A stretch of DNA of 34,264 nucleotides, taken from the NCBI GenBank assembly GCA_030595925.1, contig JAUVLC010000017.1, positions 1 through 34,264 on the forward strand, written 5' to 3'. The position numbers and the translations under genes are program-made. The notes beneath the pieces were generated by a model. The model did not search any database, was not told the DNA's origin, and saw nothing but the letters and a program-made list of their open reading frames with translations. This DNA comes from Clostridia bacterium. Its GTDB lineage: Bacteria; CBDUZB01; JAGLHV01. Of the stretch, positions 15,902-23,809 are shown one piece after another. Position 1 is the first letter of the stretch; the number at the start of each line of letters is the position of its first letter.

Positions 15902-18012
15902 TGACTTTTTATTCCGTTTTTCCGTTTTTAGGAGCTGTTTGTGTTTTATTTTTGGGTTTGTTTGTTTTTCTCAAGAAACGCAAAGAAAAGACAACCTTAA
16001 GTTTTCTAATTTTTTGTAGTAGTCTTTTTTTTTGGCTTTTAGGTTATATTTTTTCTTATTCCCTTGATGATAAAAATTTGGCTTTTCTTTTTTGTAAAAT
16101 ATCCTGTACCGGAGCAATGTTTACCGCTCCTGCTTTTTATCATTTTACAGTAGATTTTTTAAAATTAAAAAAAGAGAAAAAATGGGTAAATGTTTTCTAT
16201 GGGGTAATGCTTTTTATTACTCCCTTTTCTATGGTTTCCCCTTATTTTTTGTCAGGAGTCTATAAGTATTATTGGGGATACTATTCTAAAGCGGGTTTGT
16301 TACATCCTTTATATTTAGTAATTTTTTTTGGTATTTTTGTGTGGGGATTTTATTTATTATATTTTCACTATCGTTTGTATAGACGCTATAGGGAAGGGGG
16401 GGCACTAGATCTAACGGAAACTACCCGCATAAAATATGTTTTTATAGCTTATATTATAGCCTTGTTTGGTGCTGTTGACTATATTCCCAAATATGGCGTG
16501 GAATTTTATCCCTTTGGTTTTATCTTTGAAGTCTTGTTTGTTTTAATAATTGCTTATGCTATTGTTGCCCATCGTTTAATGGGTATTAAGGTAGTAGTGC
16601 AAAAAGCGACGCAGATTATTTTTTCTTTTCTAATAGCTATTGCCATTTATTTTGCTTTTTTTTATCTAGGATTTAATATAATAGGATGGAGTCCCTGGCA
16701 AGCTACTATTTTTGCCATTTTACCTTGTTTAGTCTGTTTTACACTACTTATCTTGAGGATGCAACAGTTAATATTTAAAAAAGAAGAGGATTATCAACTG
16801 GCACTTATACGTATTGCCCGGGAGATGGTGAGAATCAAACTCCCTTTAAAACTAATAGAAAAAGTAGCCGATTCGATTTATGAGATTATTAAAGTCAGGC
16901 AGGTAAGTATATTTTTATTGGATGTTTCAACCAACGAATATATTTTGCAGGCAACCAAAGGGAGAGTTCTTTTTCAGGGGATAGGTTTTGTTTTAAAGCA
17001 AAAAGATGCTATAATCGATTGGTTTTATAAAACAGGGAAGGAATTTTATCAACGAGGTCTAATTAGGAACGAGGAAAAAGATTTTTTACAGTTGGATATT
17101 ATAAGGGATTGGTTACATAGTGAAAAGTTATCAGATGAAAAAGAAAAAAATTTGATAGAGGTTTTAATAAGAATACAGTTTCAAATGGAATTATTGCGGA
17201 CAAGTTTAATAATTCCCTGTTGGTATGGGGAAAAGATAGTAGGGCTTTTGTGTTTGGGAGGGATGGTAAAAAGCCAGTATAGCAGGAGGGATGTTGAGCT
17301 TTTGAGCGGATTTGCCGATGATATGGCTATGAATATAAGTAATGCTTTTTTGATTCATGATTTACGCAAGGAGGTCCATGAAAAAACTTTGTTAAGCAGA
17401 GAACGCTATAATGCTTATCAGAGGTTAGAAACGATTTTCAAAGAAATTATTTCCGCATTTGCAATGACCGTTAATAAGATGGACCCTGATTATACTTATG
17501 AACATGTAGAAAAGACTTCTAAATATGCTCAGAAATTGGTAGATAAATTACAGCCAAAGCAGATAAAGGAAAAACTTATTTCCAGGGATATGTTTTTTGC
17601 CGGAATACTTCTTCATGATATAGGTAAAATATTTATTCCCAAAAATATTTTAAATAAACCGGGTCCTTTAAATGAGGAAGAATGGAAAATAGTTAGAAGG
17701 CATCCCATAGATGGGTTTGAATTATTGAAAAACATAAAAGGGATGGAGATAAGTGCTGAAATAATTAGGCATCACCATGAAAGAATAGATGGAAAAGGTT
17801 ATCCGGATGGATTGAAAGGTGACCAGATTTCTATAGGGGCAAAAATAGTCTGTGTGGTGGATTCTTTTGAAGCAATGACTGCTGACCGTCCATACAGAAA
17901 AGCAAAATCAAGAAAAGAAGCACTATCACAACTTGTAGAAAATAGTGGGACACAGTTTGATTCTCAAATAGTAGATGTTTTTGTGGAATTATGTGAAAAA
18001 GGAGAAATTTAA
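15901..18012 (+). CDS. membrane sensor with 7TM, GAF and HD-GYP domains
   Basis: This is a probable cyclic-di-GMP phosphodiesterase at the inner membrane. Residues 1-225 contain about seven hydrophobic segments and resemble the 7TM sensor region of histidine kinases, with further hydrophobic helices near 240-290. A GAF-like domain follows (about 305-480). The HD-GYP domain (about 525-695) has HVEKTSKYAQKL, the metal-binding HDIGK near 571 and HHHERIDGKGYPDG near 624 with the GYP signature intact, plus DSFEAMTADRPYR. The start is GTG at 15901, overlapping the reductase stop by one base, so it is translationally coupled to the lipid operon. It may link surface or lipid sensing to c-di-GMP; that link is inference. 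Confidence 0.9.
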   Translation: MTFYSVFPFLGAVCVLFLGLFVFLKKRKEKTTLSFLIFCSSLFFWLLGYIFSYSLDDKNLAFLFCKISCTGAMFTAPAFYHFTVDFLKLKKEKKWVNVFYGVMLFITPFSMVSPYFLSGVYKYYWGYYSKAGLLHPLYLVIFFGIFVWGFYLLYFHYRLYRRYREGGALDLTETTRIKYVFIAYIIALFGAVDYIPKYGVEFYPFGFIFEVLFVLIIAYAIVAHRLMGIKVVVQKATQIIFSFLIAIAIYFAFFYLGFNIIGWSPWQATIFAILPCLVCFTLLILRMQQLIFKKEEDYQLALIRIAREMVRIKLPLKLIEKVADSIYEIIKVRQVSIFLLDVSTNEYILQATKGRVLFQGIGFVLKQKDAIIDWFYKTGKEFYQRGLIRNEEKDFLQLDIIRDWLHSEKLSDEKEKNLIEVLIRIQFQMELLRTSLIIPCWYGEKIVGLLCLGGMVKSQYSRRDVELLSGFADDMAMNISNAFLIHDLRKEVHEKTLLSRERYNAYQRLETIFKEIISAFAMTVNKMDPDYTYEHVEKTSKYAQKLVDKLQPKQIKEKLISRDMFFAGILLHDIGKIFIPKNILNKPGPLNEEEWKIVRRHPIDGFELLKNIKGMEISAEIIRHHHERIDGKGYPDGLKGDQISIGAKIVCVVDSFEAMTADRPYRKAKSRKEALSQLVENSGTQFDSQIVDVFVELCEKGEI

Positions 18013-18131
18013 AAATAATAAGTATTTTTTAAAAAATCAAGTTGCCTTATCGGAAATTCCTGTCAATTTTAAAAAACCGAAAAATTATTGTTTAAAATAA
18101 ACTTTTTATAAAAGCTTTGTGAGAGATATTC

Positions 18132-18160
18132 TTGACTTTTTAAGTTTTTTTTAGTAAGGT
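18132..18160 (+). promoter_or_regulatory. promoter for tRNA-Glu and possibly FadL-2
   Basis: TTGACT (18132-18137), 17-nt spacer, TAAGGT (18155-18160), ending 22 nt before the tRNA. Confidence 0.5.
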
Positions 18161-18182
18161 ATTTCTATATTTAAAATATCGG

Positions 18183-18260
18183 GGCGCCATCGTCTAGCCC
18201 GGTCCAGGACGTAGCCCTCTCAAGGCTAAGACACGGGTTCGAATCCCGTTGGCGCTACCA
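18183..18260 (+). tRNA. tRNA-Glu (anticodon CTC)
   Basis: A full cloverleaf is seen: acceptor GGCGCCA with TGGCGCT (first pair G-U), D-stem GTCT/GGAC, anticodon stem TAGCC/GGCTA with loop CTCTCAA (anticodon CTC at 18219-18221), and T-arm ACGGG-TTCGAAT-CCCGT. The discriminator is A and the CCA end is encoded. The D-loop is somewhat long. The fadL-2 start is 35 nt downstream with no terminator between. Confidence 0.93.
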
Positions 18261-18295
18261 AAAGATAATAAATGAAGATGGAAAAGGGGAAAAAT

Positions 18296-19591
18296 ATGGT
18301 TAAAAAAAGAAGAAGGATTACTTTTCTTGTGAGTGTTTTTTTGTTTATTCAAGCAGGTTTTTGTTGGGGTGGAGGATTTGAAGGTCCGGGATTGGGCATC
18401 AGAGCAAATTCTATGGGGGGTGCTTTTATTGCTATGGCCGACGATTGGACGGCTGGTTATTGGAATCCGGCCGGATTAGCTCAACTCAAAGGGACAGGGA
18501 TAGGTTTTGCAGTAGATTGTGTAACGGTAACAGGAAAAGACGGTAATTCTATCGCTAACGGCAGTATTTTAGACCCGAATTATCCTGATGAGAACCAGGG
18601 GGATATTTTTTACCAGGTTCCGCCAAATGTTGAACCATTACAATTTGATAAAAAGGATATTACGGTTATTTCTTATTTGCCGGGTATAGGGGCATACAAA
18701 GAAATCAAGGGATATTTTACTATGGAAGCGAGCATTTATGAGCCGATAGGCTATAGCTCTAAATGGAAAGATATGGTGGGAGGAGTAGAAGGGGTAAATG
18801 CTTTTTACGAGGAAACTTTTTATACGGTAGTTTATAATGCGTCTCTTGCCAGAAAAATTTCCTCTAAGTTATTATTGGGAGTGGGCTTAAATATTCTTCA
18901 GGGAAAATGGGAGAAAGAAGCAAGAAAAACAACGTTAGATTATAATTACAAGTTTGGTATGGATGGTGATGGGACCGGATATGAAGGGGTTTTTGGGTTT
19001 TTATATTCTCTTCCCTGGGACAAGATGAAATTAGGTGGTGTTTACAGAACAGGAAGTGAAATTTCCCTTGAGGGGAAGGGTTTTGTTGAAGATACGCGGT
19101 TAAGCATAGACGAACGGACAAATTATACACAAAAATTCAATTATCCGGCTACTTACGGAATAGGTGTTATCGGTAAACCTTTGCGTAAACTTACGCTTAG
19201 TGTTGATTGGCAGGTGACTGATTGGACAAAAATAAAAAGAGACATAAATTTTAATAATGATAGCGGAACCACTCTTGTTGATTCTGATGAAAATTTAAAA
19301 TGGGAAAAGACAGAACGGATCCGTATCGGCGGAGAATATACTTTGGATAAGAATTTTGCTGCAAGAATTGGCTTTTATACCGATCCTACACCTGTTCCTG
19401 ATGAACAGATAAGTCTGTCTAATGTTCTGGATGTAGATAAAAAAAATATAACTTTTGGCGGTGGATATAGCGAAAAAGATTGGCAGATTGATATTGGATA
19501 CATTTATGGATGGGGTAGTAAGACAATAGATGAAGTGAAATACAAAAAAGAAGTTGGTTCTTTTCAGGTTGCCTTTAGTTATTTGTTTTAA
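18296..19591 (+). CDS. FadL/OmpP1/TodX-family outer-membrane transporter (copy 2)
   Basis: This second outer-membrane barrel is related to the one at 12871. It has a signal peptide (VKKRRRITFLVSVFLFIQAG, cleaved near CWG) and the family signature IRANSMGGAFIAMADDWTAG followed by YWNPAGLAQL. Alternating beta-strands and the C-terminal FQVAFSYLF with terminal Phe fit BAM-dependent insertion. In-frame ATGs exist at 18272 and 18278. ATG 18296 is preferred because it sits 6 nt after AAAAGGGGA and gives a standard signal peptide. It is followed by a second SRPBCC gene, repeating the order at 12871-14809, which suggests an old duplication of a two-gene module. It may be read through from tRNA-Glu. 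Confidence 0.88.
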   Translation: MVKKRRRITFLVSVFLFIQAGFCWGGGFEGPGLGIRANSMGGAFIAMADDWTAGYWNPAGLAQLKGTGIGFAVDCVTVTGKDGNSIANGSILDPNYPDENQGDIFYQVPPNVEPLQFDKKDITVISYLPGIGAYKEIKGYFTMEASIYEPIGYSSKWKDMVGGVEGVNAFYEETFYTVVYNASLARKISSKLLLGVGLNILQGKWEKEARKTTLDYNYKFGMDGDGTGYEGVFGFLYSLPWDKMKLGGVYRTGSEISLEGKGFVEDTRLSIDERTNYTQKFNYPATYGIGVIGKPLRKLTLSVDWQVTDWTKIKRDINFNNDSGTTLVDSDENLKWEKTERIRIGGEYTLDKNFAARIGFYTDPTPVPDEQISLSNVLDVDKKNITFGGGYSEKDWQIDIGYIYGWGSKTIDEVKYKKEVGSFQVAFSYLF

Positions 19592-19732
19592 AGAAAGACT
19601 CAAGATTTAAAAGAGTGTTTCGTTTAAAAAACAAAAGAAGGTCAGAAGAAAAAACAATTTATTGCTGGAGTCACCAATCCTTTTTTTGAAGTAATTTGTG
19701 AATAAAAAAAAAAGGGAAAAAAAGGAATAATA

Positions 19733-19975
19733 GTGACTTATACGGAAAGTTCAATCAGGATAAAAAGTGACATTAATACAGTGTTTAGTGTTTTTGCGGA
19801 TATGGAGAATTATCCCGGTTTCGTTCCTTATTGCCGGGAAGCAAGAATAATTAAAAGGGAAACAGCAGAAAGAATAATTATTGAGATGAAAATTAAAATA
19901 AACGGGATAACGAATAAAGAGAGAGCCAGGGTTTTTTTTCAAAAAGCGATTTTTGTTTTAAAGCGAAACAATTAA
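19733..19975 (+). CDS. SRPBCC protein, N-terminal part (frameshifted)
   Basis: The GTG at 19733 follows AAAGGA and opens a frame with the SRPBCC helix-grip start SSIRIKSDINTVFSVFADME and YPGFVPYCREARII. It stops after 80 residues, about half the family length. The missing half (a beta-strand region and the long C-terminal helix) is encoded immediately downstream in the -1 frame. A T8 run at 19932-19939 is the likely site of a one-base loss. It pairs with FadL-2 as the SRPBCC at 14216 pairs with FadL-1. A ligand-binding role is inferred from the fold. Confidence 0.7.
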   Translation: MTYTESSIRIKSDINTVFSVFADMENYPGFVPYCREARIIKRETAERIIIEMKIKINGITNKERARVFFQKAIFVLKRNN

Positions 19976-20175
19976 AAGGAATATTAAAACAATTAAACTG
20001 GATAGTTAAGATGAAACAGGTTTCTTCCGAAGTGGAAGTTGTTTCCAGACATGATTTTGATTTGGGAATTCCTGTAATCGGAAAATTAATAGAGCAATTA
20101 ATAATAAAAAAATTTTTTATGGAAAAAACAGAAAAAGCTTTATTAAAAGCCGTAAAAGAAAAAGTTCATTTATAG
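19918..20175 (+). pseudogene. SRPBCC protein, C-terminal part in the -1 frame
   Basis: The open frame 19918-20175 reads FCFKAKQLKGILKQLNW, then SSEVEVVSRHDFDLGIP and KFFMEKTEKALLKAVKEKV. This is the expected end of a SRPBCC domain with its C-terminal helix. An internal ATG at 20011 could start a 54-aa product, but it would lack the fold. Adding one T to the T8 run at 19932-19939 fuses it to the upstream part. Confidence 0.7.
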
Positions 20176-20263
20176 AAAAAAGGGAGAAAGTATTTATTTC
20201 TAAGAGCATTTTAAATAAAAAAATAAACTTTAAACCGAAAAGAACGGAAAACAATAAAAAACA

Positions 20264-20292
20264 TTGACGACAAAATAAAAAACAAATATAAT
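20264..20292 (+). promoter_or_regulatory. sigma70 promoter for the NIL-ferredoxin gene
   Basis: TTGACG (20264-20269), 17-nt spacer, perfect TATAAT (20287-20292), 51 nt before the ATG. Confidence 0.75.
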
Positions 20293-20343
20293 TTTTGGGA
20301 GTTGGATAAAAAAGTTTAAAAGTAAAATAAAACGGAGAGAGTA

Positions 20344-20751
20344 ATGATTGCGAAAAAGATTGTTTTAAAATTTCCACATCAATTAGTAGATCAGCCTATA
20401 GTATATAAATTGGTTAAGGATTATAATTTGGAGTTTAATATTTTAAAGGCGTATGTTACCCCCCGGGAAGAAGGTCTATTAGTTTTAGAATTAAAAGGGA
20501 AAGACTCTGATTATAAGAAGAGTATAGGATATTTGTCGGATATAGGGGTAAAGGTTCAGCTTTTAAGTAAGGATGTTACTCGCGATGAAGAAAGATGTAC
20601 TCACTGTGGCGCTTGTGTAACTATTTGTCCTACGGGTGCTTTGCAGGTAGACCCGGTTACCCGTAAGATAAATTTTTATAATGATAAATGTATTGCCTGC
20701 GAATTATGTATAAAGGCCTGTCCTCCCCGGGCAATGAAAATCCATTTTTAA
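20344..20751 (+). CDS. NIL-domain ferredoxin (two 4Fe-4S clusters)
   Basis: This is a small cytosolic iron-sulfur protein. Residues 1-78 form an ACT-like NIL domain (KIVLKFPHQLVDQPIVYKLV). Two classical 4Fe-4S motifs follow: CTHCGACVTICP (about 86-97) and CIACELCIKACPP (about 115-127). NIL-ferredoxins of this layout occur in anaerobes; in methanogens a relative takes part in homocysteine formation with a COG1900 protein. No COG1900 gene is in this window, so the partner is unknown. It has its own strong promoter and stands as a single-gene unit. Family assignment is firm; role is inference. Confidence 0.9.
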   Translation: MIAKKIVLKFPHQLVDQPIVYKLVKDYNLEFNILKAYVTPREEGLLVLELKGKDSDYKKSIGYLSDIGVKVQLLSKDVTRDEERCTHCGACVTICPTGALQVDPVTRKINFYNDKCIACELCIKACPPRAMKIHF

Positions 20752-20852
20752 TTCAATGAGTCTTAGAGTTTTTGTCAGCATAGCTGACAAAAATTCCGTA
20801 GTCGAATAGATCCTGAGCGTAATCGAAGGGTCTCGGATTTAATTTTTCACAG
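20749..20852. repeat. dispersed repeat, copy 1 (with hairpin)
   Basis: It begins at the ferredoxin stop codon with TAATTCAATGAG and ends at TTTTTCACAG. The same series of blocks occurs at 33827-33986: ATTCAATGAG, a palindrome, GTAGTCGAAT, CCTGAG, TCGAAGGGTCT and TTTAATTT. It contains TTTTTGTCAGC-ATA-GCTGACAAAAA (20769-20793), a perfect 11-bp stem. Confidence 0.8.
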
Positions 20853-20902
20853 CTTGTTAAGCAAAAGTTATGAGAGATAAACTTTTGATACCCTGCAACT
20901 TG

Positions 20903-20920
20903 CTACGGGGTAGTTTTTTT
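20903..20920 (+). terminator. weak terminator candidate
   Basis: CTAC-GGG-GTAG followed by T7 (20914-20920). The stem is only 4 bp, but the U-tract is clean and it lies between the ferredoxin gene and the promoter of the next operon. Confidence 0.35.
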
Positions 20921-20926
20921 AAATTA

Positions 20927-20955
20927 TTGACGAGAGACTTAAAAACAAGTATAAT
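20927..20955 (+). promoter_or_regulatory. sigma70 promoter for the FtsH-like operon
   Basis: TTGACG (20927-20932), 17-nt spacer, perfect TATAAT (20950-20955), 82 nt before the ATG at 21038. Confidence 0.75.
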
Positions 20956-21037
20956 AACAAAAATACTTTAAAAAACAAATGATTAGCGAAATGCGAAGAA
21001 TTGGTTTCAAGCAAACGAAAGAAATTAAGGAGGATAA

Positions 21038-22660
21038 ATGTTAAATAGAAAGAAAATAAAATTGTTTTTTATGAATCATTGGGTAAAATTGGTAATTACT
21101 GTGTTTTTAATTGCAATTATTTTATACCCTTTCATTATGCTTTCCAGCGTGGATTCTTATCAGCGGCTTTCTATATTGGCTTCTACCTCTGTATGGCCTT
21201 TCTTCGGATTAATTCAGACAGGGGTATTTGTTTATTTATTATATCGGTTACATTACGGAGGAGGGTTTGCTAAACTTGAAAAGTCTAAAATTAAAGGTAA
21301 TGCGGTTAATGTAAAATGGGACGATATCATTGGAATGGAAGAGGCTAAAGAAGAAGCCTGGGAAGTAGTGCAGTTGCTTAGAGATAGAACTAAACAAAAA
21401 AAAATTGGGGGGAAAATCTTAAGAGGACTTTTAATGGTTGGGCCTCCGGGATGTGGAAAAACTTATTTAGCTAAAGCTATTGCTACGGAAACTAAGGTTC
21501 CTTTTCTTTCTATGTCCGGAAGTGAATTTGTAGAGATTTTTGTGGGAGTAGGGGCAAGTCGGATAAGAAAACTTTTTAAGAAGGCCCGCCTTCTGGCTTA
21601 TGCTCATGGTGCTTGTATAATTTTTCTTGATGAAATTGATGCCATAGGCCGTAAAAGGGTGTTTAGTGTTTTTGGAGGAACGGAAGAAACCAACAGTACA
21701 CAAAATCAATTGTTAGCAGAGATGGATGGACTGAAGGATAAGGATTATAATGTTGTTGTAGTTGGGGCAACCAACGCTGCAGAATCAAGTTTAGACGAAG
21801 CATTGTTACGGCCGGGAAGATTTGACCGTAAAATATATATTGATAAGCCGAGTTTAGAAGGAAGAGAAGCAATTTTTAAATATTATCTGCAAAAAATAAA
21901 ATATGATGAGGCTATGGATATTGGACGATTAGCCAGGAAGACTGTTTATAAAAGCCCGGCAGATATTGAAAATATAGTTAAAGAAGCGGCTTTGATTACT
22001 GATAGGCAAAATAAAGAAATAGTTTCGTTGAAAGAATTAAGCGAGGCCATCGAACGGATTGATATGGGAATAAAACATAAACGGAAACTGACTAAAGAAG
22101 AAAGGGAAATGGTTGCCTACCATGAGAGTGGGCATTTGATTGTAATGTATATTTTGCATCCTACAGATGATGTTTTCAAAGCATCTATTATTTCCAGAAG
22201 GGATTCTTTGGGAGCTGTTTATCATCAGCCCCGGGAAGAATGGTTTACTTCTAATCGTGAGCGAATTATAGCTAATATTAAAGTGTCACTTGGCGGTTAT
22301 GTCGCTGAAAAGTTAAAGTTTAAAGTGACTTCTGATGGGGTAGCATCTGATTTTAGAAATGCTATGTGGCAGGCACATAATATGGTCTGGAAGTGTGGAA
22401 TGGGTAAAGGAGATCTTTTGGGGGACTTTACTATTATTCCCCAAACACAACTTTCAGATGCAATAAAAGAAAAGTTAAATAATCAAACGAATCAAATTTT
22501 TCAGGAATGTGTTAAAGAGGTTGAGAAATTGCTTAAACAGGAGATGCTTCTTTTGGATAGGTTTGCTGCTGAATTATTGGAAAAAGAAGAATTAGAATAT
22601 GACGAAATAGAATCAATCTTTAATGAGTTTGGTAAAGAACAAGAAGGAAAAAGAAAATAG
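21038..22660 (+). CDS. FtsH-like membrane AAA+ zinc metalloprotease
   Basis: This is an ATP-dependent protease of the inner membrane that degrades membrane and regulatory proteins. Two hydrophobic segments (about 12-35 and 48-68) anchor it. The AAA domain has Walker A GPPGCGKT near 134, Walker [12 protein letters not shown] near 197 and the SRH stretch [23 protein letters not shown]. The M41 peptidase domain carries HESGH (HExxH zinc site) at about 362-366 and a downstream [11 protein letters not shown] with the expected third Asp ligand. At 540 aa it is shorter than canonical FtsH (about 600-650 aa), mainly because the periplasmic loop is small. It is therefore probably a divergent paralogue rather than the housekeeping FtsH. 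AAGGAGG precedes the ATG. A lipoprotein gene follows after 4 nt. Confidence 0.9.
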   Translation: MLNRKKIKLFFMNHWVKLVITVFLIAIILYPFIMLSSVDSYQRLSILASTSVWPFFGLIQTGVFVYLLYRLHYGGGFAKLEKSKIKGNAVNVKWDDIIGMEEAKEEAWEVVQLLRDRTKQKKIGGKILRGLLMVGPPGCGKTYLAKAIATETKVPFLSMSGSEFVEIFVGVGASRIRKLFKKARLLAYAHGACIIFLDEIDAIGRKRVFSVFGGTEETNSTQNQLLAEMDGLKDKDYNVVVVGATNAAESSLDEALLRPGRFDRKIYIDKPSLEGREAIFKYYLQKIKYDEAMDIGRLARKTVYKSPADIENIVKEAALITDRQNKEIVSLKELSEAIERIDMGIKHKRKLTKEEREMVAYHESGHLIVMYILHPTDDVFKASIISRRDSLGAVYHQPREEWFTSNRERIIANIKVSLGGYVAEKLKFKVTSDGVASDFRNAMWQAHNMVWKCGMGKGDLLGDFTIIPQTQLSDAIKEKLNNQTNQIFQECVKEVEKLLKQEMLLLDRFAAELLEKEELEYDEIESIFNEFGKEQEGKRK

Positions 22661-22664
22661 ATTT

Positions 22665-23507
22665 ATGAATGAAAAAAGAAGATTAATTTATTTATTAATT
22701 TGTGGTTTTTTAATGCTTTATATTGCCGCCTGTACACCTACTTATCCCCAAGAAAAAGTCTCAGAATCAATAATAAAAATATGTAAGGAAAACTATAGTT
22801 TAGATGTGGAAGTAAAAATTACAGGGGAAACGCTGGGTGTTGGTATAGTGTTAGACAATTTAATTGAAGAAAATTTTTATTTTACTAAACAAGCAAAAAA
22901 TAAAATGGACAGGATTTTTTTAACTGTAACCCGGGTTTGTTTAAGTACGGATGCGCCCTTGAAATTTTTTGTAATTACCTGTAAGGATACTGTTTCGAAG
23001 ATAGATATTTCCTTTATCAGATATATAGATGATATTAAAAAGTCTTTTTTTGGATATATATCTCAGGAAGATTATTTTAATAGATTGGTTTTAGAATCAG
23101 CTCATCAGGATTTTTGGAACAAAGATGATTTTCCTTTCTCGGAAATTAATTTATCCGGTTTTTTAGCTGCACAAATGGTTCAACGGCTTAACAATCAAAT
23201 TAATCAGCAGAATCTTTCGGTTCCTAAGTTTTATATAAATGCTATTGATAAAAAAGAAAAAAATGATGAATTAATTGTTTTTGAATGTAAATTGGAAACG
23301 GAAGAAAATAAGGACTCTTCAGATTATATGTGGGATGATTTTTTAGAATTATTAATGGAAACGGTTGATAATGTTTGTTGTAAATATAAATTTTCCGATT
23401 ATGAGGGCCTTCGATTATTGGAAGCAGACGGGGAAGAAATTATAAATATAAAAAAGACCGCTTTAGAAAATATGCAAAAAGGAAAAAAGAAGTGGGTTTT
23501 TAAATAA
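22665..23507 (+). CDS. hypothetical lipoprotein (280 aa)
   Basis: ATG at 22665 lies 4 nt after the FtsH-like stop, so the genes form an operon. Residues 1-18 are a lipoprotein signal with lipobox YIAAC, making Cys19 the lipidated residue. The mature protein is a mix of beta-strands and acidic helices (LDVEVKITGETLGVGIVLDN, later SDYEGLRLLEADGEEI). No family is recognised. Because it is co-transcribed with a membrane protease it could be an adaptor or substrate; that is only inference. Confidence 0.75.
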   Translation: MNEKRRLIYLLICGFLMLYIAACTPTYPQEKVSESIIKICKENYSLDVEVKITGETLGVGIVLDNLIEENFYFTKQAKNKMDRIFLTVTRVCLSTDAPLKFFVITCKDTVSKIDISFIRYIDDIKKSFFGYISQEDYFNRLVLESAHQDFWNKDDFPFSEINLSGFLAAQMVQRLNNQINQQNLSVPKFYINAIDKKEKNDELIVFECKLETEENKDSSDYMWDDFLELLMETVDNVCCKYKFSDYEGLRLLEADGEEIINIKKTALENMQKGKKKWVFK

Positions 23508-23673
23508 TATTTTTGTTATGGTTATTCTTGCTGGTATTGAAGGTATTCAGTTTGTAGCCAAGTTTTAAAACTTATCTAAATTCCTACAAAATTATTATAA
23601 GAAACTTATGTAAAAGAGTCATAGAATATAAAGGATGAGTAGATATTTTAGATTTTTGTTTTCAAAGTTTATC

Positions 23674-23696
23674 ACTGAAAAAGTGTGTTTTTCAGT
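23674..23696. repeat. perfect 9-bp hairpin
   Basis: ACTGAAAAA-GTGTG-TTTTTCAGT, a perfect stem with a 5-nt loop, lies between the lipoprotein gene and the AbiE promoter. No U-tract follows. The 302-bp gap 23508-23809 holds only this hairpin, the AbiE promoter and its operator. Confidence 0.5.
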
Positions 23697-23737
23697 AGGC
23701 CTGCCGGTGTAATTTCTTAGAAAAACCCATTTTATGA

Positions 23738-23766
23738 TTGACATGTCTACTATATTTGTATAAAAT
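23738..23766 (+). promoter_or_regulatory. consensus sigma70 promoter of the abiE operon
   Basis: TTGACA (23738-23743), 17-nt spacer, TAAAAT (23761-23766). This is a near-perfect promoter, overlapped at its 3' edge by an inverted repeat. Confidence 0.8.
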
Positions 23767-23784
23767 ACAGTATGTTGTACTGTA
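23766..23784. promoter_or_regulatory. operator-like inverted repeat at the AbiE transcription start
   Basis: TACAGTA-TGTTG-TACTGTA is a perfect 7-bp inverted repeat starting at the last base of the -10 box and covering the expected +1. AbiEi antitoxins are known to autorepress by binding inverted repeats in their promoter, so this is the likely AbiEi binding site. Confidence 0.7.
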
Positions 23785-23809
23785 AAAACAACATAAAAGG
23801 TGGAAAAAA

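Noticed and set aside
20769-20793. Perfect 11-bp hairpin considered as a terminator for the ferredoxin gene
   Set aside because: The T-run is on the 5' side of the stem on both strands, so no U-tract follows the hairpin in either direction. It is kept as part of the dispersed repeat.
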